NCBI GenBank assembly: GCA_013397435.1
Contig: VZRG01000356.1
Span: 434,001-498,000, forward strand
Direction: 5' to 3'
DNA length: 64,000 nucleotides
DNA from: Erythrocercus mccallii
Lineage: Eukaryota; Chordata; Aves; Passeriformes; Dicruridae
Made by a program: the position numbers and the translations under genes
In this document: one piece after another, positions 50,380 to 63,700 of the stretch
Position numbering within the stretch: the first letter of the stretch is position 1
Layout: the number at the start of each line of letters is the position of its first letter
The notes under the pieces: generated by a model
What the model saw: the letters and a program-made list of their open reading frames with translations, nothing else
The model's database searches: none
Told to the model about the DNA's origin: nothing

Positions 50380-53300
50380 TGGTTGTTATTTAGAAAAGCT
50401 GTTGGATGTAATAGCTGCCTTCTGTTTCTCGAAGGACAGAGAGGTGGCTGCTCTTGGGTGCAGCTGATAAATCTGAGCACACACATTTTCTACAAAGTAC
50501 CTTGAAACTGTGAATTCACAGAGACTGGAGGACTTCTGTTATGTATTGTGTATTAATGTAAGAATGAATTGCTGATTTTGATTGCAGGGTAGTACACTGA
50601 CAGTGCACAAGGTACCTCCTCCAGCCAGTGAGTTTAAATCTGGCCTAAAAGGAAAGTGTGCTGGGTATTATCCTAGCTGGAAAACAGGTTGGAAAATGCA
50701 GGAGTCTTATATTTTCACTTTCTTTTAAGAGAAAAAGGAGTTGCATTTGCTTTTTGGGGTTTTGATTTGTGCACAGTTTGATTGCTAGACTCCATATTTT
50801 GGACACCAGAGATAATTATTTAAGGTATTTACTTATCTTGTAATATGATGACTGTATGGTTCTTCAGCCAAGAGTTTGTCTGCAGGTGTATTGTTCAGAC
50901 ATATAAAAGAGAAGTCTTAAAAAGAGAATTGCTTAATAGACGTTTAAGAATTTCAAGGTGCTTTATTGCTCTTTGATCAGATGATATTTTTAATGTTACA
51001 GGGTGTTAAAATATTCAACTGAAGTTTATGTTTGAATCACAGACATTTTTATTATTCACTTTTCTTGTGTTGCTCCAGTTGAGAAAAGATGAATGAATTA
51101 GAATGAATGCTGGATTATTTTTTTCTTTGTATTTGTGTTTCAGTTCCAGCTGAAATGGCTGTTCAGATACTGGATTTTATTAATTGCCAAGTGTTCAAAG
51201 ATAATATGTTCTTTAAATAATAGTTCTTTAGATTACCAGAGGCTGTATAATTGCATGAGAAAAAAGTAAGAATTGCCCATGGTATCATGAGGTGCAATCA
51301 GAGCTATTTTGCTTTTCCTTAGAAGCAGAACTGTGGAGTCCAGGCATTAAAACTGTTCTGCAGATGCTCAGAAATAAACAGAAAACTGGGAAGAAAGGTA
51401 CTAATTTCTTGCTTTAGACTGTTTTCTTTCCTGACTCCACCTCATTCCCTCAGGAGTGGGGAGGAAACAGAGGAGTTCAGATGAGTGACTCATGAGAAGT
51501 ATTCTAGAAGTATTGTAAATTACGGTGATGCTGAACACTCATCTCTGTCTGTATATGATAAAATCAGCTTATATTGGAGCATGCCTGTTTTCTTAGAGCT
51601 GTAGCTGTTACAGGCAATCTTTGTCTTCTGAAGAAATACATAGAAGGCCTTACAGAGTTGATATACAACTTGGTTCTAAGTTTTTTTTCATTTTTGCTGG
51701 AGCCTGGCAGAACAGTTTCCTTCCTTTCCTAGATCCTTTTAGTGATACAAAATATTGCCTGAAAGCTGTTGTATTAACCTCAGCCCGGAAAAAGCTTGGT
51801 AAATGCTGCTTGGCAAGATAGAAATCTTTATTTGAGTAGATTCTTTGATACTGAATGTCCCTTGGTTTTCGGTGTCATCAGCAGCGCTGCTACAGTCTTC
51901 TGCTCATTTGTTCCTAGAGAACAGGGCAGATCTGTAGAAAAGGTTGCTATTTTTAGCTGATTTCAGTGTTCATGTTTTTTCTGTCTAGTATAGATGGCAG
52001 ACATCTGCGTTTTAACCTGCAGGTTGCATTCTTGTAATATATTCTCTTTATATGCACCCATTAAAGACTCTTGAAACTTGATTTACTTAAAGACAAGTGT
52101 AGTTTGAAAATTACAATACTTTTTTTTCTTACAGCTATCATGTCAAGAGAAAAGCTTTTATTTTCGCAAACATGCGTATCTTCATTGCACTTCTTAAATT
52201 TGCGAGTTAAATGTGGAGGTCTTACTTTGCTAACAGATCTTGTGGAGGTCATGAGATTACCACTCAAGCCCCTGTAGACATGGCATTCTTTTTTTATGTT
52301 AGGCCATTTTTGAGCCTTCTTTCCTACTTCTCATTTCATAAGCTTTCTTATTGGAAATAGATTATGTTTGGAGAAGATGGATGGTGATGACCTGCTGTCT
52401 TCAGTTATTTTAAGTTTTATTAATACAAACTGTTTGAAATGCAATGTTCTTTATACCTTCGCAAAGGTCTGTTATGATTCCTAAATTAGTTTGAGGAACA
52501 GAAGCTTAAAGTAATCATCTTGAATTTACTCTGCTTTCATTCTCTGTTACTCTTAACTCTTCTACAGAGAAAGTTATTAGTCTAGATAAGCTGCTGAAAA
52601 ATTGAAGCCTTAGTTTGGTTTCTCACAATGGAATTCTAAACAGCTTTTGGTTTTGTAGAAGACCTCCTAGGTAACATTAGAAACTGGATTTTGCACACCA
52701 GAAGATACTTTGGATGGTTTTTTGAAGTTGAAAGAAGTGGTAATTAGAGATGCTGTTTGCATTGAGGTGAGGGAACAGCTTTTGGTTGAAGGTGATGTAA
52801 GGCAGAAATGCCAGTTTAATTGTGAGCAAAAATTAAATACCCAGAACCGAGTTTTCCTTTGGTTATGGAAGCAATTGTGCACACACAGTCCTATCATGAC
52901 TAGGGTGTTTTTGCTTACTTACATGGTTTAGATTGCTATAGAAATCAATACGATATTGACTCAGTTGTGTTGGTTCTCTTTCTAATGCAAACTGTGACGT
53001 ACTGGCTTTTAACTCTGTAGTAATGTCATAATGTCACAATTCAAAAATGTACAATGTTAGGTGAGATATATGTTAACTTGCTTTTGGAAATAGTTTATAT
53101 TAATTGTATTATAATTATATCTAAGATCACTAGAATAATTATCAGAGTAAATTAAAATGTTATGAATTTTTGCAATTAACTGAGTGTGGAAGTGTACTTT
53201 TTAAGGTAACTATTGAATTTCTAGCTGACTTTGAAGTATTAATTACAAAAGTAAAAAAGGGACTACGTTCAGATAATTTGAACTAAATTAGGCATTATCT

Positions 53301-54880
53301 CTATCTAGCAACGTGTCCAGTTGTTAATTCCAAAGCAAGCATATGGCATTCACTTACTGTATAAATGTACTGACTCTTGAAAAGTGTTCATTTACACTGA
53401 ACATATGGGCTTAACTGGAAAACCATTATCTACATAGTGTGTATGTATCATATGAAGCTTGAATATGCATTTTGTCAGTATTTTGCTTTTACACATAAAA
53501 TCTGATTTTTAATTTTTTAAAAAGCATGTTTAGTTATGCAAATAAGGGAAAGTGTCTGTTCCTTAGGGCATTTTTCACAAATACAAAGCAAGCTATTTTC
53601 TATGTTGTGGCTGTTGTGTTCCATAGCAGACAGTAGGGTGTTGCAATAGCTGAGCTTTGAGGATGTCCATAGCTTATTAGAACTAGTTCTGCTGTGGCCA
53701 AGAAAAACACGAGCTGTCATATGTTCTCATGTGGTTCTGTGTTGTTGCTTTTTTAATAAATGGCTGAAAAGCTAGAACAAAGCAGTGTGGTGTACAAATC
53801 ATTGCTTTTTTGTAATTAAGGCCAAAAGTATGAGATTTCAAAACGGCTAGATACTAACTAATGAACAGAATATATTTATAAAGATATTTGTTAGTCTTGA
53901 GAAATTTTAATCTGAAATTTCATGCTGAATCAGAGTGTGGTGCTATATTCTGCCAGGCCAAGACTCTTGAGATCAGGGAGCCCTAGGCCAAGGTACTCTT
54001 TTGCACTTAGAAAACTTTCACCTGCATTAAGTGTTAGAGGGAAAGGGAGGTGTTTAAGCAATTTAATATGTTGCAATAAAGATACTGTAGACATTTTTGC
54101 AAAAGAGTTCATGTAAGCTTTTCCTGCCTGTGGTCCCCAAAGGTGGGAATTCAGTATGTCTATTTATATCCAGAGTACTTACACACCATTTAAACCTGTC
54201 TTTCTCTCTGCCTGGATTACTGTGTGAAACCTGAGTGCAAATACTTTATTGAAGAGCTATAAACTTGCTCACCATTGACAAATTCTGCTCTTAGGAGCCA
54301 GGGAAGGACATCAGAATTGCCTTCGTGCTGCACAGCAGGAGCAAAACCCCTCCCTCTGTTCCTGTAACACTGAAGCTTATCCAGCAACTTTTGACAGAAA
54401 CCATTTACATAATACACCCACGAGCCAGCACCATTTAGGCAGATTCAAGCTGAAGTATTTATTCAGCAAGTTGTAGGGCTTCATATTATACTTCATTCTT
54501 ATGGTATATTTTAATAGTATTATATTTAAATTATACTTGATGTAATTTTTTTCAAGTTGAGATTGTGTTTGTCTGTACTAATTGCAAAATATCCACAGAT
54601 TTGGTCATTAATACCTGGCTTTTTAATAGTCAGCCTATTACTTTAATATTTTACTTTTTATTTAATTTCCAGAGGATTTATGTGGGGAATTTGTTGTCTT
54701 CAGTGAGTTACGTGAGGGCTGTTTTGCTGCTCTGACCAGTGCCATATGAAAGCAGTTAAAGTGCTGGAATTGTTTACTGCCTAAAGTGTAGTTAGTCAGC
54801 AGAGCCAGTACACCACATTTCTTTGCGGCTTTTAGTGGAAAATATTAAACAGTCGCTCTTTCTTCAGTTATAGAATTTTT

Positions 54881-56424
54881 ACATTTTCAGCTGCGTTAGT
54901 CACCGAACTGGCACAGACTGCAAAGACTGCCCTCAAAAAAAGCAAAAGGCGGGGTTTTTTTGGTGCCAGAGGAAGTTACCCTGGGATCAGTGGCTGGGTG
55001 CTCTGGTAAGTGTGACATGTGAGCATTACTAGGCATTTCACTCTGCCAGGCTGCAGTCGCTGCTCGCCAGGCTGCTGCTCAGGGGGAGCGCTGCCGTGGC
55101 AGTGGTTGGTGCGCCGCTCCTGCCGACTCGGACAGCCAAGCTGTTTTTTGAGCTTTACAACACTATCTGCTGATTGTATCATTTAATTTGTCAAGGAGAA
55201 AAAACCTGATAAGCAGAAGCTCTAACTGAAGAGGAGAATCAGGTTGGCGCAGTGACAGATGTTCAAATAAAGAAGTTGGCTCAGAGAAGATGCAGAGAGT
55301 CTGATTTTTTTTCCTTATTTTTCCTCCTCCTTAATCTGAATGAAGACTATCATGGGAACTGCATTCACATGGTGATCAAAAGAAACACTTGTGATGAACT
55401 GCTTTTGCAGAAGTCGTCTAAGGCAGTAATTGGAGCTTTTGTGTGCAGTAGCTAGCTTGTTTTGCTGAAGCATTCCTCCGCAACAGTATTTCTGCTTTAC
55501 GCATTCCCTGATCGAGAAGCCACAGCTACTGCCTGGTGAAAGAAAAATGAGCGCTCCGCATTGCTCATGTCCCTGACGGAGTAACACCGGCTGCTTTGCT
55601 TTTGCTGGATTCAGCCGGCAATATTATTCAAGGAGTTCATTGTCCCTGTGGTCTGACTCATCGCATGTAAATGTGCTGCAGCCGTGCTGCACGTTGCAGT
55701 TCTTTTCTTGCATGGGAAAGAATTATTTTCCTCTGAGCAAGTCCTGAATAACCGCTGGAACCAAGATGTGTTTTTCTGTTTGGACTGTTTTTGATATTGA
55801 GAAAGGAAGCTGTAGAATGGCAGGATGATCAGGAGGTGCATTTATTTTCAGTCACCAGAAAGCCTGGGAGGGTTGATTTAAACTGACCTTGCAGGAGTGG
55901 GAATAGCTGCGGCCGTCTCTCTCGGGGCAATTGTTCCTTGTTCTGTCCTCTGCAGGACCCAGTCCTGTCTTCTGCAACAATGACTTCACTGTGGGGGTAG
56001 AAGGACGCTGTGGAAGTTGTGACATTAACAAAGACAAATTTGCTCGTGAAAGGACAGCTGTGTGCAACAGTGAGTGCTGTTCGAATGGGATTGGATCTTG
56101 GGATATTTTTATCAGCTGTTCCACAGTTTTGTTATTGTGGTTTCGATGCTTAGGGACTTTTTATTTTATAAAGAACAACTTAGTTTTCAGCAGTGTCTTG
56201 AACATCGCATGGTGTGTAAGTCTGGAAAATGAAGTGTGAAGGGGGATTGGAATGTCCCTTTCTAGATGCTAAGATACCAGCAGTAGAACTCACAAGTTTG
56301 TGAGGGCATCTGAAACAGGTGAAAGTATTTCCTCTATGGTCACTATTGTGATACCTGCAGTCTGCTTCCAAAAATACCATTGCTGGCTTTTTTTTGTTTG
56401 CTTTTGCTTCCTCAAACGGATCGA
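54881..56424 (+). promoter_or_regulatory. ANKRD28: candidate alternative promoter and 5' leader region
   Basis: GC and CpG content rise here against the AT-rich intron, notably at 55,040-55,135 (GCTGCTCGCCAGGCTGCTGC, GGAGCGCTGCCG, GCGCCGCTCCTGCCGACTCG) and 55,540-55,720. A strong donor-like sequence CTG|GTAAGTGTG lies at 55,006, and another GTGAGT at 56,070. A possible acceptor (CCTGCAG) ends at about 56,360, just before the open frame that leads into the 56,425 ATG. This arrangement would suit a second transcription start with a spliced or unspliced leader for the alternative N-terminal exon. No TATA box was identified. This is inference from composition and splice-like motifs only. Confidence 0.35.
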
Positions 56425-56541
56425 ATGAGTCGAGTCTGTATTGTTGTTTTGGAGGAGGAGGAAGATGATTCTCCAACATTTATTTCCAATTTACCTCAGG
56501 AAAATGTGTCTGTACATCCATCTCCCTCTGGAAATGTGCTG
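56425..56541 (+). CDS. ANKRD28: putative alternative first coding exon of ANKRD28 (39-residue acidic N-terminus)
   Basis: The frame from ATG at 56,425 encodes 39 residues, beginning MSRVCIVVLEEEEDDSPTFI and ending in SGNVL. It then meets a consensus donor (CTG|GTAAGG) at 56,542. The exon ends in phase 0, the same phase as exon 1, so it can join the exon at 57,641 to give ...SGNVL-PPLVQAIF.... It would replace the MVFLKLREQ N-terminus with an acidic one. The peptide has a short hydrophobic CIVVL stretch, too short for a signal peptide, then an EEEEDD cluster and a Ser/Pro-rich tail that might carry phosphosites. The Kozak context is weak (C at -3). The frame is open upstream at least to 56,380 but without another ATG. 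Reading through the donor would add VRHVVCWRISCI and stop at 56,580. I believe mammalian ANKRD28 also has alternative N-termini, but cannot confirm the match here. Confidence 0.65.
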
Positions 56542-57640
56542 GTAAGGCATGTTGTTTGTTGGCGTATTTCCTGCATATAGTGCTGTCTCAAATACCAATA
56601 CCTATATTCCTAAGATTAGGGTGAATACCTACTACATTGAAACAAGACAAGGTGATAAAATCTGCATGTAATGAAGATGGGAAAAGCTGAAACTTAGTGG
56701 TAGAATTTATGCTTGCAAGGGTCCATTGTATTTCATGTAACCTTATTTATGATGCAGCAGGAACAGGGCTTGATTCTTGTGTAATAGCAGTGGGGTTTTA
56801 GAAGGCTTGGGGAAACTTACCCATTTGAAGTAAATGGGTTTTCCCTGTTCCACTTCTCGCTCTTCAGTAGTACATTTATGCAGTACCAATTTAGAAGCTG
56901 ATGTGATCATTGTATTATAATTATATGCTGTGTTTATTTTGAGAACTGATGGAGTATATCGTTATATCTAACTACAGCAATTCTGGGCTAAAACAAAAAT
57001 TAACATAAGTCACAATCTTGGTATAACTGTTAGATTCAAGTTAGCACTTTCTGGAAATGATCAACACTGGGGACTGTGCCTTTATTACTTTATTTTTTTC
57101 TGTCAAGTGACTGACTTAAATCTTGCTAGCATACCTCAGCAGCTTTTCTTACTTACTGAGAAATCCTGCTATATTTAGTAATAGATGTGTGAGTGTGAAT
57201 TTGTTACCATACTTATCTGATGCACTTTACTTTCCCACTCTGTCTAAACAGGTGAAAGACTTCCAGTAACTTGAGTCACTTGCTAATGTAAAAGGGGATT
57301 GTTTGCTTATACTGTATAGAATTTGTAGCATGTAATGACAACCCTAATTTTGTTCTAAGGCGTTCTCTTTTCAGCTGTTACGAGCTTGTCTTCTCAGCTC
57401 CTTTTTTTCTTTTTTTCACATATATATTTAATTGACTTAGGGGATGTCTGTGTGTTTGAGGTTTTTAAAACTTGCCATTTCTTTGATTCTAAATACTGGT
57501 GCTGGTTTCTTTGTTTTACAGCCTGGAATAGGGTTTTTTGTCATTACCTTGTGTTTCTGTTATGTATAAAAAATGTGTATGAACATCACTAAAACCTAAA
57601 ATGGGGTTTTATTTTAAGATGTGTTTTTTCTTCATTTCAG
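56542..57640 (+). other. last 1.1 kb of intron 1, up to the exon 2 acceptor
   Basis: This AT-rich intronic sequence ends in a pyrimidine-rich tract and acceptor (TTTTTTCTTCATTTCAG). No other exon was recognised in it. Confidence 0.75.
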
Positions 57641-57724
57641 CCACCATTGGTTCAAGCTATATTTAATGGAGATCCTGATGAAGTTCGAGCACTAATATTT
57701 AAGAAAGAAGATGTTAATTTTCAG
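57641..57724 (+). CDS. ANKRD28: ANKRD28 coding exon 2 (start of ankyrin repeat array)
   Basis: This exon encodes 28 residues beginning PPLVQAIFNGDPDEV and ending in KKEDVNFQ. They correspond almost residue for residue to the N-terminal segment of vertebrate ANKRD28 (from memory PSLVQAIFNGDPDEV in mammals). The LVQAIFNGDPDEVRALI stretch is the first helix-turn-helix of ankyrin repeat 1, with the conserved xGDxDxV turn. The exon lies between a clear acceptor (TTCTTCATTTCAG|CCA) and a donor (CAG|GTAAAA), both in phase 0. The paralogue ANKRD44 has SGDPEEIRMLI with HKTEDVN here, so ANKRD28 fits better. The full protein, about 1,050 residues with dozens of ankyrin repeats, continues beyond the window. 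It acts as a targeting scaffold of protein phosphatase 6. Both candidate first exons (12,259 and 56,425) can splice to this one in frame. Confidence 0.97.
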
Positions 57725-60700
57725 GTAAAATGAAATATCATCTTTGAGTATATTTTAATTTTGAATATATTTTGGTTTTATTTGTTATATCTTTCTGCTG
57801 TACTAATCTCTTTAAAACTTTGCTAATTCTTGAGGTGTACATTTTATGTACGAGGCTAAGTAAAGCCTATACATACACTTAATACTGGGAATCAGGTGTA
57901 TAGCTTTGCAGATTTGAGGGAATAGTGAAGACCTATTTTTCTTTTCCTCGTAAATGTTAGTTCTGCAGTGCTTGGGTAACTGCAAAATTTGTTTACACAG
58001 TTGCATCAGACTAATTTACAGAAAGCTAGCCTGGTTGAGTGTGATGCTATGTAGACTTGAAGCCTATTTAAATTGAATATAGCATATAGTATACATTAGA
58101 CAATTATAAGAACATTATCTGGGTTTCAGTAGGTACATTTAGTAGTGGATTTTAAAAAGTGAAGCCTGATGATTATATTACTAAGAATGAGAAACTGGAT
58201 TTATATTTTTGCAGTGCTGCAAACTCAGGCCCTGCAGACATAAAAATTATACTAAAATGGTATGAAGTGTGTTCCATTGGGTGAAATTCAAGATTTAAAC
58301 AGCATGCAGTTACTGTATTTCTATTAAAATTCTAATATGTGTGTTTGACACTATGAAAGATAATACAGCATAAACTCTACATGGATTAGAAATTGCTTTG
58401 ATTATTTCAGCAAACTGACACAAACCATTTGGGGCTTATGCTACAGGAATGTATATAGCTGTTTCTCCTCCAAATGCCTCAGAACAAGAGTCATGCTAAA
58501 AGGCAAAGGCTAAGATGTAGTTGCTACCTAGGGGGCCATTTAAGACCATGATGATTGTTTACACTTTCTTCTGGAGAGATGTAAACCAAAAGCAAATATT
58601 TAGTTTGGTATGTCTCTTTTGACATTTAAAAGCATTCTGCAGAATTTACTTTTTTGATAAGGTTGGACTTTTTTTCCTCTTTCAGGAGTTTTGTATGTCC
58701 TTAAGCAAGATTGTATGATGAATTATACCAAAATACTTAATATTCTTTTTAGTTATGAGAGCCTTAGTTTTGTATCCTTCCCATGTCTGCATCTATATGC
58801 TCTGGTCACATTGCCATTTTTATTTTCATTCATGTGTTAAAGTCAAGTTTAACATTCATAGCTATAGAGCTTGTAAACAAAGTTTGGTTTACTATTTTTC
58901 TGCTTTTTTTTTTATTATGTATTGCAAAATCTTCTGCTATATTTCAGTATGCATGTGGGAATGGTTTGGTATTGGGCTTTGTTCTTTCTCGAGCTTTGTC
59001 AAACAGTTGAAATAAATAGGAAGATAGGAAGTCAACTGATGTGCATAAATAGGAAAGCTCATAATTTTTTGCTGTCTTTGAAGAGAATGACTTCAGATTG
59101 CCAGGTACTTATATTGTAGGTAGAATAGTCAAAATCTGGAGGTTTTTATATTTTATAGCTTAAATTTTTATATATTTTATTTCTTACTGTGGATACATAG
59201 AATAGAATGTGTGTGCACTTAGATGTTAACCTAGTAACACCCAAGGCGTGGTTAGGGTCCACACAGGACAAATATGCCATTTTTGCACAACCACCTTCTT
59301 CAGTGTAGGGAGATGCCTATCACACATGACCACTGTTTATTATCATGGCAATCCTAGTCCTACTACAGTATTTAATATTAGATTTACATTTATCGCTTGG
59401 ATGCTGTTTGTTGGGACTAAATGAACATGTAGATTCTCCCATTGTCTGGTAGAAATGAAGTAGACTGCCTAGTACATTTTTCTGTGTGTCTGTGTGCATT
59501 TTGTTCCTTTCCTTGGGTTTTTTGTTGAAGATGTCCTTGGCTGGAGGTAATGTATCTTTACATAAGTCTAGATCCAGAGTTGTTCCCTGAGTTGTGTTAC
59601 AAATTGGTGTGGATAGAAGGAGGAAAAAGTGAAGAAAATAAAGTACTTATTTATATTCCTAAAAAAGATACGGATCAGAAGGATCCTAAAAAAGAGAAGG
59701 ATTTGACCATAGTGGATTGTATTAGACCAGTGTATACACTGGATTTTTTTCCACTTTGCTATCCAAGTATTTCAGTACAGTTATTTGAATTCCAGAGTCA
59801 TTCCCTCCAATGCCTCTGCAGAGTCATTTCCCCCTCTCAAGAGCAACAAATTATTTTGCAGTTTGTATTCTAATAGTTGAGATTCCTTCCATCCTTCCTT
59901 CCCCTGTGCACGGGCTGGGCTCAGTAACTGGAGACCCAGCAGCGTCCTGTGAGTTAATTTTGCCCAAAAGTGAACTGAAGATAGGGCTGTTGGATATCTT
60001 TGTTGTGACAGTGACATTGATCTAGAAAAGTTTTTTATGAGGAAATGTGGGTATTTTTTCCTTCTGTTCCATCCACCTTCATTTGCCCTCTTACCTTACC
60101 TTTTTACAAAGTCTTTCAGATCATGAGTTGCCGTCTGTGACTGTAAGATGATGTACAAATAGCAAATGGGCTTTTTTCAGGAAGAAGATTGTTCTCTGTT
60201 CATGCCACACCAGCCTCTTGAGTCACAGGCTCAGTTTAGATTTAGAAAGTATGTATTGTATTCTGTCTGCTCTTGTAATCTTTTGTGAAGAAAAAACAAA
60301 TTGAGTGTATCCCTAGCTGCCTAAACTAGGGTTCAAAAAGGCTTACCCTCTCTGCAAGCTGGAAATGTGCAGCTCTTTAGAGACAGAACTGATTTACAGG
60401 AGCTTTGTTCAAATAAATTGTTTGGAAGGTGTACTTTCCGGAGGCTCCAGTTAATGAAAAAAAAAAAACAGAGAGGAAAGAGTACTTCTCACTCCTCTTT
60501 TCCCAAGAAGGCTTGAGTAACTGGAGCTGCCTGTTTCATGAATCAGGCTTAAATCACTCGCATCACATATGTCAAACAGCAAAGAGTTTCTGTTACAAGC
60601 ATAGCTTTTGCTATGCTCTGTGTGTGTGTTTGTTTAAAAAATTATTATTGCTTGGTACTATCCTGAGCTTTTGAGACGTGACAGAAAGGAAAATCTTGCA

Positions 60701-63700
60701 TGATAATGGACACATTTAATATCTATTAGTTAATGGAGATCCTCAACATTTCCTGCTCTTGCTGATTAGATTAGTGTGGCTGGTTTGAATTCTACTTTTC
60801 AGCAATTAGTTTTAGCTAATTGAATGATTTCAGAATTGCATTTATAATTTAGTATTGGTTTGGGCTTTTTTTTAAGATTTGGAGACCTATTACTGCTGTA
60901 AACTCTGCCATTTATGTTTGTAATCAAAACTTGTATGATGTATGTTTAGTTTAAAAGATCATGAAAATGGAGTATTTAATCTCAGCTATTAGTTAATGTA
61001 ATTCTCTCAAGAGAATACCAGCTCACTGTCAAAAATGATTGAAAGGTTGCAAATCTGACTACTGAAGTGATTGATCACAATCAGAAAAATTTTTCCTCCT
61101 CCAAGACCTATTAAGATAGTATTTCTTGCCTTGAAAATTGATACTTCAGGTAACCCAATATTCATTTTTTATAACCCCATTGCACTTGATCTTAGCTGAG
61201 GGGACAAACATCTGATCCTCTCTGGAACTGGTGTGGTGTCAGTGTGCCCCTTGCTCTTCTCTAAAGAGAAACAAGCTCTTTTTTTGGAGGATTCCCAAAA
61301 TCACACAGATCTCTCATAATGCTCAAAAGTGCTCACTGTTGCTATATAAAATAGTAATATTGACATATGTGACAAGGGACTTAAACATGAAGTACATGGA
61401 TTTTACTGTATATTGTGCTTTGTGAGATTAAAATAGATTTGAATTATGAAATGTTCTAAAGCTGCTTTATGTGTGAGTTGGGTTTTTTTTCCCCAATATA
61501 AAATGTAATAATGGGAAGTGAAATTCCTTGTACTGTACAAATACAGTCATTGTTACCCTGGAGCAATCAGGGTTCTCTGTATGATTTCTATTCTGAACTA
61601 TTTATCCAGCATGGCTCTTAATTTAATGTATTTTTTGTATAGTAAGTAACCACAAAGTAAAGATTCACCTGTGCTGCCACTTTGGGAAAAAGAGAAAAAC
61701 AAAACAAAGCCATAGAACTAAATGATGTTTGGCCAGCACTCCCCAACCCACACCTATATTAGATAGCAATGAAGTGTTGCCCAGAAATCTCAAGTTTTGT
61801 TGGTGGGACTGACAAGGGGTATGATCCTGTAGCACCAAAGTGCTGGGTACAAACAGGTAGGCTAAATTTGTGTCTGACTGGTATTTTGAGTGGTAGGGTG
61901 GCTCCATGGATGACTGTTCCAGTAGAGATGTGGACTTCATCCCCAGTCCTGCCAAATGTGGGTTTGCATAACTTCTTTGTTATTTTTGCATAGTAGGAGA
62001 ATTCTTCTGGATGTTGTTCTAGGGTAAGACACAACATTAGGTTATCCTACTTTGCAAGTCACTGTATATACTGAAAGTGGAAGAAAATTTGCTTTTTAGT
62101 CTAGTGACAAGTCTAGGACTCCTTAAACAGCATTGGGTCTGGGTACCAGGAGAATTAGATTATTGAGGGTCTGAAATATATTTGTAATTTACGAACAAAT
62201 AATGAAAATTTCAGTACAGTTTAAATAACAAGAAAGATTCTTTGAGATTATGGTTATGGTCAGCAAAGCCCTAAAAGAGGTTAAATACTAGAAATAGGTA
62301 ATGGATGTATGGTCACCTGGCCTTCATCTTTATACTTTATCTTATTGTTTGAACTACTGGAGTAATGGGTGTTTTTCTGTACACTTGAGAGTGCAATGTA
62401 AGTGTAATGTGAGTGAAAGCCTGAATTACTTGGCTGCAGTATGGAACATTCTACAAGATTTAATAAAGTTTGATGTTTTAATCATACAAATGAATCCTGT
62501 GCCTATTTCATACATTAAAAAAAATTTATATATGTTGTTCTGCGGGAAACTGTAATTGCTCTCTAATTCAGCAATTACATTGAAATATTTCTCAGTGTAA
62601 AGAACCTTATGTGAGTAAATATCATGGACTTGCTTGAAAACAAATGAACGAGAAGCCATAATTTGTAATGAGGTAAAAATAATTGTTAGGTATTTTCTTA
62701 CCTTTGTGTTAACAGTCTTTCTGTAGCCAATTATTTTGCCAGTTACTAATGTGAATTTTCTTATTTGTTGGGGTTTTTTAGAAAAAGTATACGTGCAGAC
62801 TACAAATGTAAATTCATTTTAATTTGACTTATCTGAGCTTCTAAGAAACTTTTCTGCATTAATTGATATGCTGAAAATGTTTTGAGCTATGCCTTTTGTT
62901 ATCGATGCCTTTGCAACTTAAAGTCACTGTTCGTGTAAGAATTTGCTGGTTGGGACAACTGGAGGAAGTTGTGAAAGCAGGTTAATATGTGATGCTCTTT
63001 AAACAGTGGTGGTTGATGTGCAGCACCATGTTTCTATGCTTTTGGTGAGGGCAAGACTCTGAGAGGCTGTTTTTAACAGGGAGTGGAAATAGTTCTGAGA
63101 GCGGGGAGAAGACTTTGACAGTTTTGCAGAGATTTGTATGGACCATATAAAAGCAATGGGAAGACAGGTATGTCCAAACAGTACTCCTTTCCACTTCAGC
63201 AATGCTAACACTATTGATCAGGAAAAGGGGTTCATAGTGCTTTGTGATTTGGTGCACTCAGAGTATGTTTGCAGGCAAATAATTTTCCAGGCTAGTTCAG
63301 CTGTAACACCTCTTGGTTCTAGAGAACGCTTCTGGCAATCACAGCAAAGCTACCCTCTGGTTTTTGTACCTAAACTGGTGACAGTAAATAGTGGTTAAAA
63401 CCATATGTAATGTAGCAAAAGCGAAGCAGGAGTTGTGAAAAGTTTTTAACTGTTCAAGTTGTATTTCTGAAGAGTTGATATTATGGGTTTGCTAACCAGT
63501 CTCTTTGGCCCAGACATGCCTCACACCCAGTGTTGGTAACTATTTTGTTAGGTTCCTGCAGGCAAATCAGAGGATTTACAGGAAGGACTTTTTCACTGGC
63601 AACGGGAGTTGGCAACAAAAACTTGCACTAAAGTATTTGTTACTGTGGAGCAGCATCCCGCTGTATTCCTTGGCAGGACAGACATAACGTCTGGTTTGCT

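Larger units (their letters stand above)
41243..54880 (+). other. ANKRD28 intron 1, third part
   Basis: This is AT-rich intronic sequence with no exon I can recognise. It contains an imperfect palindrome at 46,191-46,230, a short (GT)n at 45,675-45,687, and a perfect 13-bp inverted repeat with a 7-base loop at 50,347-50,379. Open frames are short and unconvincing. Confidence 0.65.

Noticed and set aside
56380..56424. Extending the alternative exon start upstream to 56,380
   Set aside because: The codon there is TTG, not ATG. The first usable ATG in the frame is at 56,425.
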